From Geobacter sp. (GTDB taxonomy: Bacteria > Desulfobacterota > Desulfuromonadia > Geobacterales > Geobacteraceae): a stretch of 64,000 bases of DNA. Under the pieces are notes generated by a model, which had not been told where the DNA came from, made no database searches, and worked only from the letters and a program-made list of their open reading frames with translations. The position numbers were made by a program, and so were the translations under genes. The stretch is from assembly GCA_003314535.1 (NCBI GenBank), contig POSG01000010.1, forward strand, positions 1 to 64,000. Direction: 5' to 3'. Below, piece by piece: positions 28,802-37,321 of the stretch. The first letter of the stretch is position 1. Each line of letters opens with the position of its first letter.

Positions 28802-29003
28802 ATCCGGAAACTCCTGTTCCGTTAATTGCAGACAACGAACGGAGTGGGGCTTTCGAGGCGATCGTGATACGGGTTCAGTTCAGGATTCCGAGACCGGGAA
28901 AGCGCTTGAAACCAGTGAAAGCTCCGACCAGGGAGTCATAGGTCGACAGATTATCGCGAGCAACGAGGAAGTATCGCTCCGGCCCAGGAGAAACTTTCCG
29001 CAC
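28802..29003 (+). repeat. dispersed repeat, copy A (202 bp)
   Basis: The segment begins ATCCGGAAACTCC and ends near CTTTCCG. Along its length it matches the reverse complement of 57622-57818 at roughly 75-80 percent by eye, including the shared blocks GGGGCTTTCGAGG, GAAACCAGT and AGCTCCGACC. It fills most of the 339-base gap between the OmpA-like and CHASE2 genes. The small frames inside look alike between the copies only because the DNA is alike. Confidence 0.75.
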
Positions 29004-29040
29004 GGGCACTAACCGGGAAGCACCATCAAAGGAAGCGCGT

Positions 29041-29658
29041 TTAACGCACAATCACTTCGACCCTTCTGTTGCGAGGTTCCGGAACCTCGTCAGCAGTTTT
29101 GACCAGTGGATTGTCTTCACCATGGGAAGCGACTTCAATGCTCTTAGGATCCAGTCCCCTTGCCAGCAGAATCTCCCTGACCCTGTATGCCCGGTCGGCT
29201 GCAAGCGCAAAATTGGCCGAACGTCTGCCGACGCGGTCGGTATGGCCTACGATACTAATGTCCGTCGATCTGCGGGAAACGACCGTGGGAAGAATCCTGG
29301 CCAGCAACCTGAGAGATTCGGGCGTCAGTTCCGTGGAAGCGTTCTTGAAATAAAGCGTGAAATGGACAGGCGCCGGGGGGAGGGCGGAAACAACCTCGCC
29401 GAAGGTTTCCTTCACCTGGCTGTCCTCCATCTTGAAAGGCACTGAAGGAGAAATGTCGGCGGACTCGATGCTCGTTGCCTGGCCGGGCTTGTCGAGCAGA
29501 CGGGACCCTCCCTTGTTCGACACCACGATCTGCCCGGTTTTGCCGTCCGCGCCGGGAAGAAGGACTATCACGGTTTTGTTCCTGGCGCATGAAAGCGTTG
29601 AAAGGGCCACCATGAGTACCGCAAGACGAGCCAACTTTATCAGGCAGGTACCTTGCAT
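29041..29658 (-). CDS. OmpA-family protein, probable lipoprotein
   Basis: A 205-residue envelope protein. A signal sequence ends at LSTLSC, so Cys24 may be lipidated, though the box is not canonical. The OmpA C-terminal peptidoglycan-binding domain covers about residues 95-205, with LYFKNASTELTPES, IVGHTDRVGRRSANFALA and the closing NRRVEVIV. Such proteins anchor the outer membrane to the wall or act as a sensor part. It follows the FecR-domain gene by about 90 bases and precedes the CHASE2/HD-GYP gene, with repeat copy A between. Confidence 0.88.
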   Translation of the reverse strand: MQGTCLIKLARLAVLMVALSTLSCARNKTVIVLLPGADGKTGQIVVSNKGGSRLLDKPGQATSIESADISPSVPFKMEDSQVKETFGEVVSALPPAPVHFTLYFKNASTELTPESLRLLARILPTVVSRRSTDISIVGHTDRVGRRSANFALAADRAYRVREILLARGLDPKSIEVASHGEDNPLVKTADEVPEPRNRRVEVIVR

Positions 29659-29745
29659 CAGGCAGTTGCTCCGTAATCAGTGGATAGGGGCTCCGGAAAC
29701 CGCGGTCAGGCCGGATTTGACCGGTATAATGGAGGGGAATCCCTG

Positions 29746-30210
29746 TCAGAGGGATTCTTCACCGGATCCTTCGATGCTGACGGCAAATGTGGTCCCCCTC
29801 ACTCCAATCGTGGCAACCGGAGTCTCGAACCTGACCGACTCTGGCGACAGCTTGCCTATCATTCCCGACACATAGGCCGCCGTGCCCTTCAGAAGTCTCG
29901 TCACGAAGGAGAGCTTGCCCTGGGCAGGCGAGAAAAGAAAGTCCTTTACCACGACTTCACTTGCCGGGCCGATGGAAACCATCGTGTCATCCTTGAAGAT
30001 AAGTGACAGGGAACCGTCAGCGCCGGTTCTCAGCCTGTCGTTCCGATACACCCGGTCACCGGCTTTCAGAACGTCGGTTTTCCTGTTTCTGATTACCCTC
30101 GCATCACCCTTCACAGCCTTGATGCTGGCAACGGGCGCCGCGTCATCTGCTCGCGCCACAAGGGGGCAGGCCATGACCACAATCAACAAAAATCCCGCTA
30201 AAGCTTTCAC
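29746..30210 (-). CDS. FecR-domain secreted protein
   Basis: A 154-residue protein with a signal peptide (to about VARA) and a FecR domain: VKGDARVIRN, KAGDRVYRNDRLRTGADG, then the beta repeat ending in ETPVATIGVRGTTFAVSI. FecR domains bind partners in the periplasm; this one lacks the sigma-factor regulator part and so is not an anti-sigma protein. The start is probably GTG at 30210, just after GGAGG; an ATG at 30222 lies before it and has no ribosome site. It heads the FecR-OmpA-CHASE2 gene set and likely works with it as an envelope sensing unit, which is inference from context. Confidence 0.85.
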   Translation of the reverse strand: MKALAGFLLIVVMACPLVARADDAAPVASIKAVKGDARVIRNRKTDVLKAGDRVYRNDRLRTGADGSLSLIFKDDTMVSIGPASEVVVKDFLFSPAQGKLSFVTRLLKGTAAYVSGMIGKLSPESVRFETPVATIGVRGTTFAVSIEGSGEESL

Positions 30211-30374
30211 AGGTCCTCCCATACTTGCCGCAAGGGAAAAGCTCCCAAGCGGCAGGGACCATCCAGACTTCCTTCAGCTGTAATCAGCCTGGGAACCATA
30301 CTATATAAAAAACTTTACGATATCCATCATAAATTTTGTTTTTCTAATCATGACAACCTGGAAAAGCCCAATTG

Positions 30375-31109
30375 TCAGCGCTTACGGAGGTAGCGCAGGA
30401 ACTCATCCCTGCCGAGCTCCTTCTTTCTGACCAGGTGCTCGACCTGCCGCCCTATGGCAGCCCTTTCCCCTTCCTTCATGAATTCCTTGACCAGGACGAA
30501 AAACGGTATGTTACGGGTCTGGGGATACAGGCGGAAGCGGTCCAGCAGTTCAAAAGCGGACATGTCGGGCAGCATCATCGTGGAGAAGGCCAGATAGCGA
30601 GGCTCGGTGGTTGCGAAAGCGATCGCCTCCTTGCCGGTATAGGCCTGAATGACCTGGAAACCCAACGACTCAACCGCCTTGACGACCTGCTCTTCTCCGT
30701 TGCGGGAGATCACCAGAGCCTGCAGGTCCCAGTCTTCGGCCTCCGAAGTAAGCCCCAGCACCACCATGCGTTTCGTCAGGTAGTCAGTATCGATCGGCAG
30801 CGTGAAAAAACCTGCCGCCGGAAAAACGCCACCGACCTTTCCCTCTTCGCTGAGAAAGACCGGGAGGATGGGTATGTCGCGGGTTTCGGGGTTGCGCTTG
30901 AGGTCCAGCAGGATGCCCCACCCATCCGAAGAATAGGGGGAAATGTCCAGGAGGATGCCCAAGGGTCTTTCAACCTTCAGGTCCTCGAGATCGGCGGGAC
31001 GTGCCCGGTAGCCCCCTTCCCTGAGGTATCCGCAGACCGTTGCCCCACGTTCGTCGCATCCGCCCATTCCCAGGATCCAAAGTTCCCGCTCACTCAGTGT
31101 ATCGACCAT
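30375..31109 (-). CDS. tandem receiver-domain protein, second domain degenerate
   Basis: This 244-residue cytoplasmic protein has two response-regulator receiver folds and no output domain. The first (about 10-120) keeps an acceptor-like aspartate, Asp55 in GILLDISPYSSDGW. The second (about 129-244) resembles a receiver (ALVISRNGEE, MMLPDMSAFELLDRFR), but the acceptor position is Thr177, so it cannot be phosphorylated in the normal way. The ATG at 31109 follows GGTGA; a TTG at 31127 is an alternative. It lies upstream of the FecR gene, same strand, with a 164-base gap. The partner kinase is not in the window. Confidence 0.7.
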   Translation of the reverse strand: MVDTLSERELWILGMGGCDERGATVCGYLREGGYRARPADLEDLKVERPLGILLDISPYSSDGWGILLDLKRNPETRDIPILPVFLSEEGKVGGVFPAAGFFTLPIDTDYLTKRMVVLGLTSEAEDWDLQALVISRNGEEQVVKAVESLGFQVIQAYTGKEAIAFATTEPRYLAFSTMMLPDMSAFELLDRFRLYPQTRNIPFFVLVKEFMKEGERAAIGRQVEHLVRKKELGRDEFLRYLRKR

Positions 31110-31181
31110 AATCCGTTCACCGCCCAATCAGGTAGTAGGTTTCCGCCAGGGCATGAATTCGCCATCGGCCAGCTGGTTTCC

Positions 31182-31244
31182 ATCCGGAAAGCCTCTCCGG
31201 GGCCGGAGCGGAACTTCCTCAGCCATTACCTGGAGTTTCCGGAT
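31182..31244 (-). repeat. dispersed repeat, copy C (63 bp, internally deleted)
   Basis: This copy starts ATCCGGAAAG and ends TTTCCGGAT, perfect nine-base terminal inverted repeats. Its two ends match the ends of copies A and B (GGAGCGGAACTTCCTC on one side, GCCATTACCTGGAGT on the other), but about 135 internal bases are missing. It lies in the 494-base gap before typA, behind the tandem receiver gene. Confidence 0.7.
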
Positions 31245-31433
31245 GTGAATTGTTTTTTTTCGCCGGGCAGCGGATTCAGTTTGTTCTAAATATCATATTT
31301 TAGCCGGTCCGCAAAGAAATCTTTCATAATAAAGCTCTGTCCCCGATTCCTGCATCGAATTGCCTGAACATCCCTCCAGTCGGGTTGCAAATTGCTCCAG
31401 CAGGATAGGCCAGGCGGGACGGCTGAAATTATC

Positions 31434-31462
31434 TTGTTTTTTTAGAAAACATCTGGCATTAT
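31434..31462 (+). promoter_or_regulatory. candidate promoter of typA
   Basis: TTGTTT at 31434-31439, 17 bases, CATTAT at 31457-31462. The leader to typA would be about 135 bases and includes a hairpin with a T run. Confidence 0.45.
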
Positions 31463-31473
31463 GTTTTGGTTTA

Positions 31474-31496
31474 GGCGGGCGCCAGCCCGTCTTTTT
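31474..31496 (+). terminator. terminator-like hairpin in the typA leader
   Basis: GCGGGC and GCCCGT pair (one G-T) around GCCA at about 31475-31490, followed by CTTTTTCTTTT. It begins only about ten bases after the predicted start of transcription and could attenuate typA or insulate it from read-through. Confidence 0.4.
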
Positions 31497-31603
31497 CTTT
31501 TGCTTCATGGAAAACCTGCCGGAATGCCTGGAAACACGGCAGGGGCAATCTGGCCGGCGTTGCTGGAACCAAGCGCCGACAATCTTACGGGAGTCATAAT
31601 ATC

Positions 31604-33406
31604 ATGCAGGAGAAGATACGCAATATCGCAATCATAGCCCATGTCGACCACGGCAAGACCACCTTGGTGGATGCGCTTTTGAAACAGTCGGGGATTTTCA
31701 GAAACAACGAGGTCATTACCGAACGGGTGATGGACTCAAACGACCTTGAAAAGGAGCGGGGCATCACTATCCTTTCCAAGAACCTCTCCATTCGCCATGG
31801 CGGCTACAAGATAAATATCGTCGACACCCCGGGACACGCCGATTTCGGCGGCGAAGTCGAGCGGGTCCTGAAGATGGTAGACTCGGTCCTGCTCCTGGTA
31901 GACGCCATGGACGGCCCCATGCCCCAGACCCGCTTCGTGCTGAAGAAATCTCTCGACCTCGGACTGCGCCCGATCGTGGTCATCAACAAGATCGACCGGC
32001 CCGGGGCAAGGCCTTCCGAAGTGCTGGACATGGTGTTCGATCTCTTCTGCGAGCTCCAGGCAAGCGACGAGCAGCTGGATTTCGCAGTTGTCTATACCAG
32101 CGCCAAGGCGGGATACGCGAAAATGGACCTGGATGACGACTCTGACAACATGGAGCCCCTCTTCCAGACCATCATAAACAACGTGAGCCCCCCCGAAGGC
32201 GATCCGGCTGAACCATTTCAGCTGCTGGTAACGAACATCGACTATAACGATTACATCGGGCGGATCGCCACTGGCAAGATCTTCAACGGCAAGGTCTCTG
32301 CCGGTGAAACCGTCGCCCTCGTCACCCGGAACGGAGCCGTCCAGCGGGGGCGAATCTCAAAGCTCCTGGGTTACGAAGGCTTGCAGCAGGTTGAGATCAC
32401 CGAAGCATTCACCGGGGATATCGTGACCATAGCAGGTTTCGACGAAGTCGGGATCGGCGAGACGCTCGCCGCTGCAGAAAACCCTTCTGCGCTTCCCTAT
32501 GTTTCCATCGACGAGCCCACCATCGCCATGAACTTCATCGTCAACAGCTCGCCCTTTGCCGGCCGGGAAGGCAAGCTGGTCACATCGCGCAACATCCGTG
32601 AACGTTTGGACAGGGAGCTGCGGACGAATGTTTCGCTTCGGGTGGAGGACACCGGCAATCCGGACACATTCCTGGTATCGGGGCGGGGAGAGCTGCATCT
32701 GTCCATACTCATCGAGAACATGCGCCGTGAAGGTTTCGAAATGGCGGTCTCCAAGCCTGAAGTGATCATGCGGGACATCGACGGCCAGAAGCAGGAGCCG
32801 GTCGAATACCTGGTGGTCGACGTGCCCGCCGAACACCAGGGCACGGTGATCGAAAAGATGGGTCCCCGGAAGGGTGAAATGGTTGCCATGCACCAGATGG
32901 GCGACATAATCAGGTTGGAGTTTATCATTCCGGCACGCGGCCTGATCGGGCTGCGCGGTGAACTGTTGACCGAAACCCGCGGCACCGGCGTCATGACCCA
33001 CACTTTCCATGGCTACGCCCCTTTCAAGGGGGAAATACCCGGGCGCAAGAACGGTGTTCTGATTGCAATGGAGCAGGGAGAGACAACCGCGTACTCCCTT
33101 GACGCGCTCCAGCCGCGCGGCATTCTGTTCGTCGGGCCGGGACTCGAGGTTTACGGCGGCATGATCATCGGGCAGCACGCCAAGGACAACGACCTGGACG
33201 TGAATCCCTGCAAGGGGAAGAAGCTGACCAACGTTCGCGCCTCCGGCTCGGATGACGCCATAAAGCTCACGCCGCCGCGCATACTGACCCTGGAACAGGC
33301 GCTGGAATTCATCGACGACGACGAACTTGTGGAGGTGACCCCGACCTCGATCCGCTTGCGGAAAAAGGAGCTCGATCCCACGAAACGGAAAAGGACGGGG
33401 CGCTGA
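31604..33406 (+). CDS. typA: translational GTPase TypA/BipA
   Basis: A 600-residue ribosome-binding GTPase related to EF-G, used for 50S assembly and growth under stress or cold. Walker A is [10 protein letters not shown] at residues 12-21, switch [14 protein letters not shown], base recognition [10 protein letters not shown]; domain II, the EF-G-like domains III and V ([18 protein letters not shown]) and the BipA-specific C-terminal domain ([12 protein letters not shown] end) all follow in order. Length is normal. It is alone, transcribed away from the signalling block, with bamD next on the same strand under its own promoter. Confidence 0.97.
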   Translation: MQEKIRNIAIIAHVDHGKTTLVDALLKQSGIFRNNEVITERVMDSNDLEKERGITILSKNLSIRHGGYKINIVDTPGHADFGGEVERVLKMVDSVLLLVDAMDGPMPQTRFVLKKSLDLGLRPIVVINKIDRPGARPSEVLDMVFDLFCELQASDEQLDFAVVYTSAKAGYAKMDLDDDSDNMEPLFQTIINNVSPPEGDPAEPFQLLVTNIDYNDYIGRIATGKIFNGKVSAGETVALVTRNGAVQRGRISKLLGYEGLQQVEITEAFTGDIVTIAGFDEVGIGETLAAAENPSALPYVSIDEPTIAMNFIVNSSPFAGREGKLVTSRNIRERLDRELRTNVSLRVEDTGNPDTFLVSGRGELHLSILIENMRREGFEMAVSKPEVIMRDIDGQKQEPVEYLVVDVPAEHQGTVIEKMGPRKGEMVAMHQMGDIIRLEFIIPARGLIGLRGELLTETRGTGVMTHTFHGYAPFKGEIPGRKNGVLIAMEQGETTAYSLDALQPRGILFVGPGLEVYGGMIIGQHAKDNDLDVNPCKGKKLTNVRASGSDDAIKLTPPRILTLEQALEFIDDDELVEVTPTSIRLRKKELDPTKRKRTGR

Positions 33407-33460
33407 CACCGGTGCGGTATTTAAACAGGACGATCATTTATCACAGACATCAACTTTGCA

Positions 33461-33489
33461 TTGACAAACAGACACTTTTTAACTACTAA
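33461..33489 (+). promoter_or_regulatory. sigma-70 promoter of bamD
   Basis: A perfect TTGACA at 33461-33466, 17 bases, then TACTAA at 33484-33489, about 45 bases before the ATG. Confidence 0.65.
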
Positions 33490-33539
33490 CAGAGAGTCAA
33501 GCAAAGATGCCCGGCTTCACGATATCCGAAGGAGTCAGT

Positions 33540-34280
33540 ATGTCCCTTAAACTAGCGGCAGCCCTCTGCATTCTCGTATGCGCGGTATCCTGCGCCACTA
33601 CCGACAAGAAAGCCAAGACGCCTCCGGAAACCTCCTTCAGGCAGGGCGAAAAGCTTTACGCCAAGAAAAAGTATGAGGCCGCGCAGGAAAAGTTTCGTTC
33701 GGTCAAGGACAGCAACACTTCCCCCCTGCTGAAGACCGTAGCCGAACTGCGGATCGCCGATGCACTTTACAAGGACGAGAATTATATCGAGGCTGCCGCG
33801 GAGTATGAAAATTTCAGGAAGCTTCACCCCAAGCACCCGAAGGCGCCCTACGCCCTTTACATGCTGGGCATGTGCAATTACCAGCAGGTCAAGAAAATCG
33901 ACACCGACCAGGCTCCCTTGAAAAGCGCCGTAACCTATTTCGAATCGTTCCTGCAGGAATACCCGGATTCCGACCTTGCGGGAAAGGTACGGGAAAAACT
34001 GGCAGATTGCAGGAGCAAGCAGGCAGGTTATGAAGTATACGTGGGAAGGTTCTACTACCGGACCGACAAATACAACTCCGCGATCACCCGCCTGAAGAAT
34101 TCGCTGGAAAAATACCCGAAGGCAACCGTTAACGACGAAGCCCTGTTCATTTTGGGCAACGCCTACCTGCGCACGGGGGAAAAGACAAAGGCCAAGGAAT
34201 CCCTGGACAGGCTGGTCAAGGAATATCCACGCAGCCAGTTCGCGGACAAGGCTAAAAAGCTCCTGGCCAAGGCTTCCTGA
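33540..34280 (+). CDS. bamD: outer membrane assembly lipoprotein BamD
   Basis: A 246-residue lipoprotein, part of the BAM complex that inserts beta-barrels in the outer membrane. The signal sequence ends AVSC, so Cys18 is the likely lipidated residue. Four or five TPR units follow (GEKLYAKKKYEAAQEKF, ALYKDENYIEAAAEYENF, MLGMCNYQQVK, GRFYYRTDKYNSAITRL). The BamD-type pattern, with DTDQAPLKSAVTYFESFLQEYPDS in the middle, separates it from YbgF. The ATG at 33540 follows AAGGAGT. A peptidase gene follows after about 70 bases. Confidence 0.9.
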   Translation: MSLKLAAALCILVCAVSCATTDKKAKTPPETSFRQGEKLYAKKKYEAAQEKFRSVKDSNTSPLLKTVAELRIADALYKDENYIEAAAEYENFRKLHPKHPKAPYALYMLGMCNYQQVKKIDTDQAPLKSAVTYFESFLQEYPDSDLAGKVREKLADCRSKQAGYEVYVGRFYYRTDKYNSAITRLKNSLEKYPKATVNDEALFILGNAYLRTGEKTKAKESLDRLVKEYPRSQFADKAKKLLAKAS

Positions 34281-34348
34281 CCGGCATCCCCCTTCCGCCG
34301 ATCCACGATCCACCGGTCCGGAGCATCCCGTTTTCGACAACGCCACAA

Positions 34349-35626
34349 ATGACTATCCTTTTCCTGTCGCTCTACATCATTCTCAGCGCGGCCGCTTTTT
34401 TTCTCACGTGGCTGAACCTTCGTCACCTGGAAGTGCACGGAGACGAAGTCCCTCGCGGTTTCGAGGATCATCTTGATGCGGACACACTACGCAGGTCCTC
34501 GGCCTACACCGTCGCCCAGAACAGGGTAGGCCTCGTCGAATCCGTCCTCGATACCGTCATCCTGCTGATATTCCTGTTCTGCGGCGGCCTGGAAGCCTAC
34601 GACCGCATTATCTCGCCCCTGACGGACTCGTTCATCATAAAGGGACTGCTCTTTTTCCTTCCCCTCTATTTTGCCCAGGCAATCCTTGACATACCATTCA
34701 GCCTGTATCGGAACTTTTCACTTGAAAGCCGTTTCGGCTTCAACACCATGACTCCCGGCCTCTGGCTGGCCGACCTGCTGAAATCGACAGCCCTCGGCGC
34801 GACGCTCGTGGCACTGCTCCTGACCGGAGCTTTCGCAATCATCCATCTCAGTCCTGCGTCATGGTGGCTGTGGGTCTGGGCTTTCTTCGCCGTTGTCTCC
34901 CTGTTCCTGATGTACGTGTCACCATACCTGATCGAGCCGCTATTCTACAAATTCGAGCCGGTTCGCCTCGAGGGACTGGAAGAAGAGATACGCGGGGTCA
35001 TGGGCAAGGCCGGCCTGGAGGTGCGCAGGGTGCTGCAAGTGGACGCATCGCGCCGAAGCCGGCATTCCAACGCCTATTTCACGGGGATCGGCAAAGTGAA
35101 GCGCATCGTTCTTTTCGACACCCTGCTTCAGCAGCTCGACCACAGCGAGGTGCTGGCTGTCCTGGCCCATGAGGCCGGGCACTGGAAAAAGCGTCATCTT
35201 CTGAAACGGTTGTTCATGGCCGAGGCGGAAGCGCTGGTCGCCTGCTATGCCGCTTTCCGCATGCTCGACTGGGGAGGTCTCCACACCCTCCTGGGCATGG
35301 GTGAAGTGTCTTTTCCTGCACAGCTGGTGATCCTGGGATTCCTGTTTTCCCTGGTCTCGACGATCATGACTCCTGTCGGCAGCTGGCTGTCGAGACGGCA
35401 CGAACGGGAAGCCGACGGTTTCGCCACCGAGCTGACCGGAATGCCGGAAGCACTGGCCACATCCCTGGTCAAGATGAGCCGCGACAACCTGTCCAACCTG
35501 CATCCACATCCCCTGTATGCGGCGATTTACTACTCCCACCCGCCCATGGCGGAAAGGGTGAAGGACCTCCTGGAAAGAGCGGGAAAAACCGGGGATGAAG
35601 AACGGGTTTGCAACCCGCCCTCTTAG
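34349..35626 (+). CDS. M48 family metalloprotease, Ste24-like
   Basis: A 425-residue integral-membrane zinc protease of the Ste24/CAAX prenyl protease 1 group. The N-terminal Ste24 extension has several hydrophobic segments; the active site is HEAGH at residues 274-278 (Glu275 catalytic), and the third zinc ligand is in the EREADGFA motif about 80 residues on. Bacterial members have roles in membrane protein quality control, since prenylated CAAX proteins are absent. A good ribosome site is not obvious at the ATG. The accessory patch begins just past its stop. Confidence 0.9.
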   Translation: MTILFLSLYIILSAAAFFLTWLNLRHLEVHGDEVPRGFEDHLDADTLRRSSAYTVAQNRVGLVESVLDTVILLIFLFCGGLEAYDRIISPLTDSFIIKGLLFFLPLYFAQAILDIPFSLYRNFSLESRFGFNTMTPGLWLADLLKSTALGATLVALLLTGAFAIIHLSPASWWLWVWAFFAVVSLFLMYVSPYLIEPLFYKFEPVRLEGLEEEIRGVMGKAGLEVRRVLQVDASRRSRHSNAYFTGIGKVKRIVLFDTLLQQLDHSEVLAVLAHEAGHWKKRHLLKRLFMAEAEALVACYAAFRMLDWGGLHTLLGMGEVSFPAQLVILGFLFSLVSTIMTPVGSWLSRRHEREADGFATELTGMPEALATSLVKMSRDNLSNLHPHPLYAAIYYSHPPMAERVKDLLERAGKTGDEERVCNPPS

Positions 35627-35632
35627 CACCGC

Positions 35633-35702
35633 CGGAAATCAAAGTGTAAATTATTCGGGTCAGCATACAAGGAATTTCCCCAGCGTTTCGCCGACGGTAT
35701 GC
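35633..35702 (-). repeat. diverged copy of the gspN 3' end
   Basis: This 70-base stretch matches 38247-38319, the last codons of gspN plus about 28 bases past its stop, at roughly 75 percent by eye in the same orientation. A deletion of about seven bases shifts the frame. Translated past that point it reads IGETLGKFLVC then stop, against IGGTLGMPVIR then stop in gspN. The remainder of 35703-35866 shows no gene. Confidence 0.6.
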
Positions 35703-35866
35703 GCCCCTCTCCCCTGGCTTCCGGGCTTTCCGGAACCTCGTTACCGCTTGCAGACCAGCACCACCCATCCTCATGGCAAAGCGCCCCGAAACCGCATTTC
35801 CCTCGACCACACCTCCCCCAGCAATCAATCGATATGAAAATTTCGGATATCTTCATTCTTTTTCTT

Positions 35867-35895
35867 TGACAAGAATGTATGACAATTTTATATTT
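35867..35895 (+). promoter_or_regulatory. strong sigma-70-like promoter in the accessory patch
   Basis: TTGACA at 35867-35872, exactly 17 bases, TATATT at 35890-35895. It is one of the best promoters by eye in the window, yet no recognisable gene starts within 300 bases. From about 35896 to 36204 I see no convincing coding frame; an open frame from 35879 would begin before the start of transcription. Confidence 0.55.
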
Positions 35896-36204
35896 CCGTA
35901 TCATTAAATTTTTCAAGAAGCAGAAACCCAAAAAAAAGCCGCTCTTTGTGCGGTCAAGCACTGGTTGCCCGCTAAAATCGGCAGCACAGACCGCCACCTC
36001 CGGGAAGGCCAAACAAGATCCCGGCAGGATTGCCAAATTGGCGCATATGCTTGTTGGCCGCAAATCCATCCAAAATCCTAATTGGAATGATGGCCAACAC
36101 TTCTTTGCCATAATTTCATGGCGTTATTGGAATCTGACATCCCGTGAAATCTAAGGCCTCCAACGGTGCGGGGAGTTGGCCGGGTCTGATTAATAAGGGT
36201 TAGA

Positions 36205-36381
36205 ATGAGAAAAAGAAAGGAGACAGGAATTTCTGCCGAACGGATTCAATTTGTTAAAGGAATCCCCCGGGAAGCTCGGGAAGCGACAATGGAAAGCTCT
36301 GTGGCTTATTGTGCGAGAAAAGTAATATTTCAACCAAGCGCACGACCGGTTGGAATTCGGCCGGTCGGCTCTCGGGCGTGA
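36205..36381 (+). CDS. possible small protein, 58 residues
   Basis: An ATG at 36205, with AAGGGT about five bases upstream, opens a 58-codon frame to TGA at 36379-36381. The product is basic (MRKRKETG start) and has no signal peptide, membrane helix or recognised family. The last part overlaps a hairpin (GACCGG with CCGGTC), so the frame may be fortuitous. It ends 24 bases before the start of the next membrane protein and could be co-transcribed from the promoter at 35867. Confidence 0.25.
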   Translation: MRKRKETGISAERIQFVKGIPREAREATMESSVAYCARKVIFQPSARPVGIRPVGSRA

Positions 36382-36405
36382 ACCAGGAGAAGGGAGGAAC
36401 ATTCG

Positions 36406-36951
36406 ATGGAAGTCCGCGTAAAAATCTTGAACAAAACGCTTGGGGTTGGAGAAAAGATCTCTCGTATTGGAAATGTTCAAAGCGCTTCTTTGTTCCGAGA
36501 CGCATGGCTGTCGATCACCAACGATAAAATACAACTTACCTGCATTGATGATGTTGGCGCTTCACATGTTTTGGGAAGCTTGCCTCAGCAGAGCATTCGG
36601 CGGATAAAAATCAAGAAAAGCGCTTTCACCCCCGCCCAGCAATTACTAAAGCCCGCCATGAGCGGAGCATTTGTCGGAATTGGGCTGACAGCCATGATGT
36701 GGTTTCAACGTGGCAACCATCCCAATTCGATGTTCCACGATTCACCGGTAATTGCTAGCATTGGGATGATATTATTCGGCTCAGCAGTATTTGTTGTTTT
36801 CAATCTGGGCAAGATTGGGTCGTCGTTTCTATCGCTTGTGGTTTTTGAGTCTAATGACAGCTCAACCATTGAAGTTGCGGTAGAGAACGAGAAGGCGGAT
36901 GCGATCGTTGCGCCATTTATTGAAAGGAAAATCGCCGTGGAAACATTATAG
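36406..36951 (+). CDS. hypothetical membrane protein, 181 residues
   Basis: The ATG at 36406 follows a strong ribosome site (GGGAGGA). Residues 1-75 form a soluble, beta-rich region with SLFRDAWLSITNDKIQL, which resembles a PH-like or DUF-type fold but is not assigned. Two membrane segments lie at about 84-100 (GAFVGIGLTAMMWF) and 113-133 (SIGMILFGSAVFVVFNLG), and a short C-terminal domain follows. I do not recognise the family. The gene is AT-rich relative to its surroundings, which fits its place in a transferred patch. Confidence 0.65.
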   Translation: MEVRVKILNKTLGVGEKISRIGNVQSASLFRDAWLSITNDKIQLTCIDDVGASHVLGSLPQQSIRRIKIKKSAFTPAQQLLKPAMSGAFVGIGLTAMMWFQRGNHPNSMFHDSPVIASIGMILFGSAVFVVFNLGKIGSSFLSLVVFESNDSSTIEVAVENEKADAIVAPFIERKIAVETL

Positions 36952-37121
36952 TGGTCCAACCCGTCAGTGCGCCGGTCGCGGCAGGAAATTGGGCTATTCC
37001 CGTCCCTTGACCTTACGCCTTGTACGCTGAGTGTCTCGCTGGCCATGCCGCGTCGGTGACTTCATTGCTGGTCAAAAAACGGTAAAAAATTCAATATTTC
37101 TAAGCCATAGAGGCTGCCACT

Positions 37122-37271
37122 ATGTCGCGGTTCGAGGCATCTCGCTGGGCTGACGCCCAATTCGGCCAGGATTACCGCGACTATGCAGAAATTTACCCGC
37201 CTTATCGAAGCAATTTTTTCAAAGGGGTCGCGCCCCCTGGAGACTCCAGATGGAGACCTGGCGTTGAATGA
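37122..37271 (+). pseudogene. probable methyltransferase N-terminal remnant, 49 codons
   Basis: The frame opens with ATG at 37122 behind GAGG and reads SRWADAQFGQDYRDYAEIYPPYR, which resembles the N-terminal stretch of a group of SAM-dependent methyltransferases that begin with a W-AD-F-Y-A pattern and then the SAM-binding domain. Here it ends at TGA 37269-37271, before any SAM-binding motif. I take it as the surviving head of a broken gene. It overlaps nothing and lies 50 bases before the TM2 gene. No gene is seen at 36952-37121. Confidence 0.35.
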
Positions 37272-37321
37272 ACCGCTATATCGCTTTTCGTGGAAATCAC
37301 CATCATCAAGGAGGGCAAAAC

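Noticed and set aside
28729-28941. Small frame similar in protein sequence to one at 57651-57863
   Set aside because: The likeness comes from the shared noncoding repeat (copies A and B); one frame lacks a ribosome site and the short repeat copy has no such frame.
35879-36154. 91-codon frame in the accessory patch
   Set aside because: Its ATG lies between the -35 and -10 boxes of the strong promoter, and the product has no recognisable pattern.
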